From contig BCKE01000102.1 of the NCBI GenBank assembly GCA_001600495.1, forward strand, positions 2,765 to 33,894: 31,130 nucleotides of DNA, given 5' to 3'. Positions 24,849 through 31,130 of this stretch are shown here, one piece after another (positions within the stretch are counted from its first letter, which is position 1; every line of letters begins with the position of its first letter). Source of the stretch: Pilasporangium apinafurcum (taxonomy: Eukaryota > Oomycota > Peronosporomycetes > Pythiales > Pythiaceae). A program made the translations under genes and the position numbers. The notes beneath the pieces were generated by a model, which had not been told where the DNA came from, made no database searches, and saw nothing but the letters and a program-made list of their open reading frames with translations.

Positions 24849-25095
24849 TCAAGCGAACAATTCAACATATTGACGAAGAGGGAGCGAAACAAACACCAGT
24901 GACATTTTTTCGTTGCCTTTGGTGATAATCGTATTGTGGGCGTCGAATGCAATGAATGTTAAGATCAAAATTGAAAAAAATATCATCAATATACCAAATA
25001 AGATAAGAAATGAACAACATTGATAAAATAACAAAAGCCATGGCGTACAATGCATTTCGGAAAACACTTGATACACCAGGCACTGACAAATTCAA
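24849..25095 (-). CDS. Small membrane protein, probable frameshift
   Basis: Two overlapping frames each encode half of a plausible protein. From ATG 25095 the first gives a short N-terminus and a strong hydrophobic helix (ALYAMAFVILSMLFISYLIW). After a run of seven T (plus-strand A-run near 24975-24981) the protein-like signal moves to the other frame (LTFIAFDAHNTIITKGNEK) and ends at 24849. One homopolymer indel would explain this. The product would be about 80 residues with one or two membrane segments. It is divergent from the gene at 25127, with 31 bp between the starts. No family is recognised. Confidence 0.4.
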
Positions 25096-25126
25096 TTTCC
25101 TCCGTAATACTGATTACGATTAGACA

Positions 25127-25468
25127 ATGGAGTGCCAGCCAGACGCAGTGTTGCAGCGCTTTATTGACATTGAGTCGTTTGAAGAAGCTCAACAAGTTGC
25201 AAAAATCTTCAAAGAACGTATTGGGACAATTTGCCTGTGCCGCGAATCAACATTTTGTCTTCCTGAGCCTGTAACGATCTTAGACGACATAGACATGTGG
25301 GAGAAATATTTGGAGCCAAAAAGTCGAAAGGCCCAGCAGTGGTTGAAGAAAGCGTTTATTGATGCAGGATTCAAGTATGCTCGCGAATGTGATAATGAAG
25401 AACTACGTCGTATTTATTACATGGATAAAAACTATCATGGAGATACCATGTATGGATTTTGGAATTGA
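25127..25468 (+). CDS. Small unknown helical protein
   Basis: This 113-residue protein starts at ATG 25127. It is acidic and mostly helical (LQRFIDIESFEEAQQVAKIF), with a Cys pair (TICLCRE) and an aromatic C-terminus (YHGDTMYGFWN). There is no signal peptide or membrane segment. It is divergent from the small membrane protein at 24849 and followed by 1.5 kb without genes. No family is recognised. Codon use looks like that of its neighbours. Confidence 0.6.
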   Translation: MECQPDAVLQRFIDIESFEEAQQVAKIFKERIGTICLCRESTFCLPEPVTILDDIDMWEKYLEPKSRKAQQWLKKAFIDAGFKYARECDNEELRRIYYMDKNYHGDTMYGFWN

Positions 25469-25740
25469 GCGCGCTAAGAATGACGTATGATTCGCGTTTC
25501 TTGTCGACTTGGAATAAATGTTGGCAAAGCGCGTATACTTGACTTTGTTTTTTTTCTCTTATCATGCCCATACATGCGCGATACTAGAAAAACATTTCAC
25601 AATAAAAATTGATCAGAATCACATTGAAAACACACTCAAATACTCATCAAGAAGATCGGGTTTTTGGCATTATCGTACTTGAATTGTAGAGCGCGAATGG
25701 AAAATCCATCTTCATAGTATCCAGCCATGTAGTCGTTTGC

Positions 25741-25960
25741 CAAATAGCCGTTTGAAAGGGGATTGATTCGAGGATGCGTCCACCCAGGTCGCCTCCCTTA
25801 TCAAAGACTATTTAACCAACTTCTACTGAAGAGAAATAGCGTTTGTATGGATATCAGCCATTTCAAAGGGGATTGATTAGAGGATGGGTCTATCCAGGTC
25901 GCCTCCCTTATCAAAGACTGCTTAACCAACATTCGCTGAAAAGAAGCCGTCTCATCTCTG
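25741..25960 (+). repeat. Two tandem ~110-bp repeats
   Basis: Copies start at about 25741 and 25851. Each contains AAAGGGGATTGATT, then CCAGGTCGCCTCCCTTATC and AAAGACT..TTAACCAAC, and ends near GAAGAGAAATAG or GAAAAGAAGCCG. They are roughly 80-85% alike by eye and non-coding. Confidence 0.75.
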
Positions 25961-25982
25961 TTGATTCTTTCTGATAATTGTT

Positions 25983-26264
25983 GATCAAGGGCATCCGCAC
26001 ATGGATCTCAAAAAGAGTTTTGAAGCAGAAAATCGCCCATTTCTACCATCACTCTAATCTAAAACTGCTGAGAGAGTTCATGACAAAGATTCGCCCACCT
26101 TTATCATCTCTCTAACAATTTTCGATCAAGGGCATTCACACACAGTTCTCGAAATGGTGCAAGGCAGAAATCACCGTCTCCACCGCCACTATATAAGAAC
26201 TGCTGAAAAGAAGCCGTCACAGAAATTTTCGTCTCCGTCAGACCTTCTCCTCCGTGATCGTACC
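25983..26264 (+). repeat. Second, more diverged ~141-bp direct repeat
   Basis: GATCAAGGGCAT begins copies at 25983 and 26124. Both continue through GCAGAAA, TC.CC.TTTCTACC-like text and AACTGCTGA. GAAAAGAAGCCGTC at about 26207 also ends the preceding 110-bp repeat, so the two repeat families share a tail. Confidence 0.5.
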
Positions 26265-27010
26265 CCTTATGCGAATCCATATGTATCAACATCTTTCAGT
26301 AGAAGCTTGATTGTAGTTGGTTACCGCTCTTTATTGGATGGCTGTTTGCCGAAGTTAGCTCTTGGATAGATTGACATTGGATGAGGCGTGTAATCTCCAG
26401 TTGGTTCGGCAATTCTTCGCTTGCGAGCTTCTTTCTGCTTGTGAGCAATGTAGAGCAAATTTGGAAATGAAAGAAAATGAAAAAGGAAAGCAGCAAGTAA
26501 ACAGAACGGCCTGGAGGGTGGAAAAACTGTGGAAGAACGCCATTTACTGTTTTTATTTTCATAAGGTTTTACTAAGAGCAAGAGCAATATGGCGTTATTA
26601 CCAATGAAAACAGATATGTCTCACATTTTACTCACAATTTTGACCAATTAAAATGATTAAACTGATACTATTACACAGTACTATCTCACGATACTCGGTT
26701 TGAATCTAGTGCATTTTTGTTAAATAATGTAAACCACATAAAAACAGGAGTGCTATTCGATAAAAAAAATTTTAGTGCAACAGTGTCGCCCTTCCGCATT
26801 CCTCCTTCTATAGTTAGTTTGAGTATGTCTTTCCTCGTTTTCTTACATTATATGTCTCCTCTCCTGGAATCCATAGTTACTTTTATGTGCCCAATATATC
26901 TTCTCTCCTTTTATTTACACGTTCGAAAAAAAAGACTCAAGTGCAACTGTTTCCCGCCCTCTCCATCCTCCTTCTCCCTTTCTCTTTCCCCTCTTCCCTT
27001 TTTATTTCCA

Positions 27011-28080
27011 ATGGTCACTTTCGAAAAAGACTCGTCTGACAAAGAAGAACTTTCTCTCACACAGAAGAACTCGATTCCAACGCAACTTGCGAGTGGCAAG
27101 ACACTCCTTGCCGACGAGACACTTTTTGCTGATGCTGACATTGGTGGGAAGAAGGTTTTTTTGTCGATGCTGTTCTCGGTGGGAAACGACTATTAATGTC
27201 GTCAAAGTGCTCTTTGAAAGAGATTAATCGTGAGTCTGATTCTACGACAACACTTCCTGTTGATGTGATCATCAATGGGAACAAGGAGGGCTGTTCTGTT
27301 GATATGATCATCAATGGGAAAAAGCCCTCCAAGTTGGCGAGAATGGAATGTCGCGATCAGCTTGCTATCATGCGGTTGCCATGGTTGAAGGACTATAATG
27401 TGTGCATGACGGGTTATTGTTGTGAGAAGTTTTCGATTCCATTGTTTGATTGTACCAATATTCCTGACGATTCATCTTGTGTGTTCCATGGTGAAGAGCG
27501 TCGACAATATTATATTGACTTGTTTTTTCAGAAGAGATTTTTTTCATTGAAGAATCGAATAAGACACCCAAGTCCACGTACACTCCTCGAAGCATGGAAT
27601 GCATTTATAAAAAGTTACATTAAAGACTCAACGAAGTGGCAGAATCGACTTGTCAAAGCACGCAAACGATTTGTCAAGTATTCTATCACTGGCACAAAAA
27701 TAGAAATCCACGAATTATCGATCAAAGAAGGTCTGCCATGCGCTGTTCGTGCGAACCAAGACTGTCCAATGTGTTACAACGACTCAGAGAAGCTACCAGA
27801 TGCTGCTCGACTTCATAATACCTCGAACTGGAAAATATCCAAAAACCTTCGCTTGCAGATGATTGATTTGGACCGTCGTTGCAAACAAGAAGATAGTTAT
27901 GCTGAAGTAATTCGCCAGAATGCTGAGCTTCGATTGGATCTATTACGCATGCGAGAAGATTTCAATACACTTGTTCAAGAAGTGAGATATTTACGTGGGG
28001 ACCATGAATATCTTCGCCTCTCCCATGACGATTTGGATAAAGCTTTCAATGCTTATATGATGAATATGAAGCGCAAATAA
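27011..28080 (+). CDS. CPMC-motif coiled-coil protein 1, with 5' frameshift
   Basis: The family is unknown. An intact frame runs from ATG 27196 to 28080 (294 residues). The coding signal clearly begins earlier, at ATG 27011 (MVTFEKDSSDKEEL), in another frame that joins this one at a run of seven T (27156-27162). The N-terminal region has four imperfect ~9-residue repeats (ADADIGGKK, VDAVLGGKR, VDVIINGNK, VDMIINGKK). The core carries ERRQYYIDLFFQKRFF, ELSIKEGLPCAVR and QDCPMCY; the spaced cysteines may bind metal. The last 70 residues form a coiled coil. It is a close paralogue of the gene at 29257. Confidence 0.7.
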
Positions 28081-28134
28081 TACCAGAAGATTGTCTTGAG
28101 TCGCGTACAGATCGATAAGTAATAATGTATTTTC

Positions 28135-28839
28135 TCATTCGTTGGCAGAATTTTTCAATTGTTCAATCAATTGCGTTTGTCGATCAATCTTCGCATCTTG
28201 TTGATCGATCCGCTTGATCAAATTTCGAACCAACTGCTTCAGTTCATCTTGGGGTTCTTGTTTCACTCTTTCATATCTCTTTTTTTGATAACGGCAAAGG
28301 TATTTTTGTGTGGTATTGTGCAATTCATCAAGCGCGTTCTTCTGTGAGTTCACCTCTCGTAGAAGAAAGTAGTTCCGTTGCTCCATTGATTGTAAAAATT
28401 GGTGTGCTTCGCGATACTTTTCCAGGCTTCCCATAGCATTGTTGAGTCGCAATTCGAGGTTAGATACGTCAGATTGTAAGCTACTAATGTAATAAGCGTG
28501 GTCATTGTGCGACTTCCAGACTTTTTCAATTTTTTTGTTCAGCAACCCCTGGTCTTGCTCCCCCATAGCCATGTTGATATCATCTTTCAAAGCATCAACT
28601 CGCTTCTTGAGAATACTTAAGTCGTTATGACGAGCTGTTGTGCTGGATATTTCTCGTTTTGACTTCTTGGATTTGCCAGGTTTTGCGTTCTGATGGACTG
28701 AATCCAGAGGGAGACTCCTTTTCTTTGATCGTTTCTTCTCTTCATTTTCAGCATATAAAGACGACGACGAAAGATCTGTAACCGGGTCGCAAAAATCGCT
28801 TGGCCCCTCGTACTGTTCTTGTTGCTGCTCGGAAACCAT
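28135..28839 (-). CDS. Nuclear-type coiled-coil protein
   Basis: The first ATG, at 28839, gives 234 residues (a GTG lies 13 codons earlier). A Gln/Glu-rich N-terminus is followed by two basic clusters (EKKRSKKRSLP and KPGKSKKSKRE) that look like a bipartite nuclear signal. From about residue 75 to the end there is a nearly continuous heptad pattern (LKKRVDALKDDINMA, VSNLELRLNNAMGSLEKY, LIKRIDQQDAKIDRQTQLIE), so it probably forms a dimer or trimer. It lies between the two CPMC-motif paralogues, which also end in coiled coils, so hetero-assembly is possible. No family is recognised. Confidence 0.65.
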   Translation of the reverse strand: MVSEQQQEQYEGPSDFCDPVTDLSSSSLYAENEEKKRSKKRSLPLDSVHQNAKPGKSKKSKREISSTTARHNDLSILKKRVDALKDDINMAMGEQDQGLLNKKIEKVWKSHNDHAYYISSLQSDVSNLELRLNNAMGSLEKYREAHQFLQSMEQRNYFLLREVNSQKNALDELHNTTQKYLCRYQKKRYERVKQEPQDELKQLVRNLIKRIDQQDAKIDRQTQLIEQLKNSANE

Positions 28840-29039
28840 TATGGGTTTGAACGACAGAGCTTGAAGGATGGATGGCACTGCTGGAGCAAGATGTCGCCCC
28901 TACTTTACATATTTGTTTTTGTATATACTAGAAACGCATCTTTTTCCTTCTTTTACGATTACATTTATATGTTTTCTCTCCTCACATTCATATTTATTCC
29001 TCATATACCAAAAATGTCTTCTCTCCTTGTATTTGCAAC

Positions 29040-29256
29040 ATGACGCTCATCTTCCAAAAAGATGACGTTCACTTTACGGCTCGCAAGGCTCGACACAATG
29101 CTCTGAAGAATTGTGGATGATGCAAAATCCCTGATGGAAGACCATCAACGGATTGTCAACACCTCTATGATGGAAGACCATCATAAAAGGTCCTTAAAGC
29201 TGCCTATAACGAAAGATCCTTATATGGTGGCTTTAGTTGACACGCATCTACCATAG
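29040..29256 (+). pseudogene. Decayed 5' end of CPMC-motif protein 2
   Basis: The ATG at 29040 starts MTLIFQKDDVHFTARK, comparable to the start of the paralogue at 27011, but the frame meets TGA at 29118. A second frame then carries the signal (SLMEDHQRIVNTSMMEDHH, a short internal repeat) to a TAG at 29254. That TAG replaces the TGG of LPW in the paralogue, directly before the surviving frame. The upstream DNA also matches the paralogue's upstream DNA (both have ...TCTTCTCTCCTT.TATTT). Confidence 0.55.
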
Positions 29257-30051
29257 ATGAGTGACTATAATTACTGGATGAAGGGCTGCTGTCGCCAGCA
29301 ACTTGAGGTTCGCTTGTTTGATGCCAGCGATATATTGGACCATACGTTACGTCGTTCTGTGTATGATGAAGAGCGCCAACGATATTATATAGATTTATTT
29401 TTTCAAATGCGATTCTTCACGTCCAAGACGAAAAAGCAACCATCAAGTCCAGATACGCTGCTCAAAGCATGGGGCGCGTTCGTCAAAAATTACTCCAAAG
29501 ATCCTACTGAGTGGAAACAGCGTTTGAGTGTTGAACGTGATCGCTTTATCAAGAATACAACTACTGGAATGAAGATGGAACTCCACCAACTTTCTATCAA
29601 GGAAAAGCTACCATGTGCTGTACGTAAGGATCAAGACTGTCCGATGTGTTACGTTGACTCACCAAAAATTCCCGATAATGGTCGCATGACTGACCATCCA
29701 AGGTACAAGATGTCAAAGGGTCTTCGATTAAAGATACATGATTTTGATCGACAGTGGGAAAAAGAGAGAATCGAGCGATATGAAGAAAAAGATGAAGACA
29801 ACTATACAGAAAAGAGAGAGATTCTTCGTCTAGAGCAGCGAGTTGTTACTTCACGTCTTGAACAACTACAGTTGAAAGAGTCATATCAAGATGTATTGCA
29901 AAGAGTGAAGAAGCTGGATGAATCGCACTCTGATCTTCGTGCGCTTCACAATGTGTTGTCTGATGAATATTATGGATTTGTCAATGATCTTCGACGCGAT
30001 GGTACCTCTGGTGAATGGCGTCGTCGAAGAGACTCCGATAGATTTATGTAG
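29257..30051 (+). CDS. CPMC-motif coiled-coil protein 2
   Basis: This 264-residue frame from ATG 29257 is a clear paralogue of 27011-28080. It shares ERQRYYIDLFFQMRFF, LHQLSIKEKLPCAVR, QDCPMCYVDSPK, and a C-terminal coiled coil of similar length. It lacks the N-terminal repeats of copy 1 because of lesions just upstream; the present ATG is two codons into the conserved domain, so the protein is N-terminally shortened. It ends in a basic tail (RRDGTSGEWRRRRDSDRFM) absent from copy 1. It overlaps the minus-strand gene at 30044 by 8 bp. The function is unknown. Confidence 0.72.
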   Translation: MSDYNYWMKGCCRQQLEVRLFDASDILDHTLRRSVYDEERQRYYIDLFFQMRFFTSKTKKQPSSPDTLLKAWGAFVKNYSKDPTEWKQRLSVERDRFIKNTTTGMKMELHQLSIKEKLPCAVRKDQDCPMCYVDSPKIPDNGRMTDHPRYKMSKGLRLKIHDFDRQWEKERIERYEEKDEDNYTEKREILRLEQRVVTSRLEQLQLKESYQDVLQRVKKLDESHSDLRALHNVLSDEYYGFVNDLRRDGTSGEWRRRRDSDRFM

Positions 30052-30181
30052 AATTTGTATTGTTTCTAGCAAAGTCTTTAAACGTATCAATAGTATGTGA
30101 GTAGTTTGTGTGTGCAATTGCGTTGTCTTCTTCTCCATCAATTTGGAAATAATGACTGTCATTTGCATCGAATTCGTCCAT
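30044..30181 (-). CDS. Small acidic protein or C-terminal part of the gene at 30188
   Basis: This 45-residue frame (MDEFDANDSHYFQIDGEEDN, then a Thr/Asn-rich end) is in the same phase as the upstream gene, whose TGA at 30188-30190 lies two codons before this ATG. It is therefore either a separate short protein or the end of one protein interrupted by a stop. Confidence 0.4.
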   Translation of the reverse strand: MDEFDANDSHYFQIDGEEDNAIAHTNYSHTIDTFKDFARNNTNST

Positions 30182-30187
30182 CGTTTC

Positions 30188-30442
30188 TCATTCAGGACTT
30201 CTTAGATATGACTTCTTTGGTCTCAATAGTTTATTGGAGTCTTTATTCATCAACGCTTCAAGCATGAATACTCGATATTCTGGTAAATCAACTAACCCAT
30301 AACAGTTTAATGATGGCCACCAAATCGCTGATGATGATTCAGATTCTTGGATTTTGTCAACAGTATTGACTAATTGGACATACCACGAGATATAAGGCTC
30401 TTTAGATATTACAGATGGCACTGAAAATGTCCATCCGATCAT
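30188..30442 (-). CDS. Small unknown protein
   Basis: This is an 84-residue frame from ATG 30442. It is aromatic-rich and globular-looking (MIGWTFSVPSVISKEPYISW, SSAIWWPSLNCYGLVDLPEY) with a basic end (KKSYLRSPE). No membrane segment is seen. Its stop is in phase with the next small frame, so it may have been longer. It is convergent with CPMC-motif protein 2. No family is recognised. Confidence 0.5.
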   Translation of the reverse strand: MIGWTFSVPSVISKEPYISWYVQLVNTVDKIQESESSSAIWWPSLNCYGLVDLPEYRVFMLEALMNKDSNKLLRPKKSYLRSPE

Positions 30443-31130
30443 AATATCACTAGTCTCTATTGAGGTCTAGCAATCTCTCAGTCACCTATAAGGGCACTAT
30501 AAGGACTCTTTTTTTATCATTCTTGGTGTAATGGGTCTCCATTACATATCAGACCCGGCGGGTCTGAAAACGAGATAAACCCAAACGAGTTGATAAAGTA
30601 CGATTTCTTACTGGTGTAGAGATGCGAACTTTTGCTAGGTGCGGTTGTTTANTGTTTACGGTTNGTCCGTAAATAAATCATGTTTTACAAGACATGGAAG
30701 AAATAGTGAACAATGCTATTCCCATGTTATCAAAGAAAAACAATCCTTTCATATACGATTTTGTATAGTTGGCTATGTTCGAATTGGACACTCGAACATC
30801 AGTCATTCATTTCACTTTCTAGGTAGCTTTATTAAAACAATAATTTAGTTCCTAATGTTCTTCCAAAAGAGTAAGTNTCTTTCGGTTTTTCTCTTTCCTT
30901 TCCTTTTGATTGACGACGTCCGTCGCCAAGCAACTGCGCTTCCTCACAGCACAACAGTGTAAGCCAGTAAAAGGGTTACCCTTTTACAGAGAGCGCGTTG
31001 CTGTTGGTATTTAGTTTTCCATATGTTCTTCTAAATTCAATCATGTTTACGTGATGTCAAAAGTTTGCAGTTGTGTAAAATACATCAAACTTTCCATTTT
31101 TTGCTCAATTGGCAGCGCATCTCCATAACG
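30443..31130. other. Non-coding right end with four short perfect hairpins
   Basis: No gene is supported. Hairpins lie at 30528-30545 (GTAATGG/CCATTAC), 30550-30566 (CAGACCC/GGGTCTG), 30655-30673 (TTTACGG/CCGTAAA) and 30967-30987 (GTAAAAGGG/CCCTTTTAC). The first two are only four bases apart. Three N bases occur (30652, 30664, 30877). Confidence 0.55.

Larger units (their letters stand above)
25469..27010. other. Gene-free region with degenerate direct repeats
   Basis: No convincing gene is seen. It holds two sets of diverged direct repeats (25741-25960 and 25983-26264), then AT-rich DNA. At 26727-26743, on the minus strand, it has a 17-base match (TTTTATGTGGTTTACAT) to the sequence that follows repeat-protein gene 2. 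A pyrimidine-rich stretch at 26940-27008 precedes the next gene. Confidence 0.5.

Noticed and set aside
26296-26607. Several 60-90-residue open frames on both strands
   Set aside because: They overlap each other in all phases, have no protein-like composition and lie in repeat-derived DNA.
26717-27010. N-terminal extension of CPMC protein 1 from 26717
   Set aside because: The stretch is pyrimidine-driven low-complexity Ser/Pro/Leu translation with no match in the paralogue; homology begins at 27011.
30639-30848. A 69-residue plus-strand protein
   Set aside because: It contains two ambiguous codons, spans a hairpin and has no good start context.

Overview
The window is an AT-rich, intron-poor, densely packed accessory region. 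It mixes eukaryote-style mobile DNA with genes arranged the way large DNA viruses arrange theirs. Eukaryote-like elements are a complete PIF/Harbinger transposon, a decayed Fanzor (eukaryotic/viral TnpB relative) and a short element carrying a tRNA-derived Pol III promoter. Virus-like signs are single-exon genes with 20-100 bp spacers, TATA-like boxes 2-15 bp before ATG, a cluster of small membrane proteins, a mini-thioredoxin and a locally expanded repeat-protein family. A protist genome carrying virus-derived DNA, or a large DNA virus loaded with transposons, fits best; the sequence alone does not decide. Seventeen scattered N bases and several frame breaks in homopolymers show that this is draft or consensus sequence.

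Layout. 1-2370: Harbinger transposon with two tail-to-tail genes (Myb/SANT-like protein and DDE transposase). 2547-4978: first 24-residue-repeat gene, split by a 341-bp element. 5059-5228: long perfect-stem palindrome. 5252-6296: truncated unknown gene and an orphan coding fragment. 6314-8896: Fanzor pseudogene, split by a 404-bp element of the same family. 9230-11659: four membrane proteins in a row. 11723-12028: thioredoxin-like protein. 12090-21660: five more repeat-protein genes in tandem, all on the plus strand and each behind a conserved GATTGG-box spacer. 21731-25468: small unknown proteins and a large PDZ protein with a decayed protease-like end. 25469-27010: gene-free DNA with degenerate direct repeats. 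27011-30442: a duplicated coiled-coil/CPMC protein pair around a third coiled-coil protein, then one or two small acidic proteins. 30443-31130: non-coding and rich in short hairpins.

The main observations are: (1) an apparently undescribed short mobile element (TGTAAGG...CCTTACA, 5-bp target duplications, tRNA-derived A and B boxes) present in two copies, each interrupting a gene whose frame is continuous across the insertion point; (2) a six-gene family built from a 72-bp/24-residue module with a shared N-terminal cap and shared promoter spacer; (3) a basic-acidic N-terminal leader shared by one repeat protein and the Fanzor protein, which suggests leader exchange between a nuclease gene and the repeat family.
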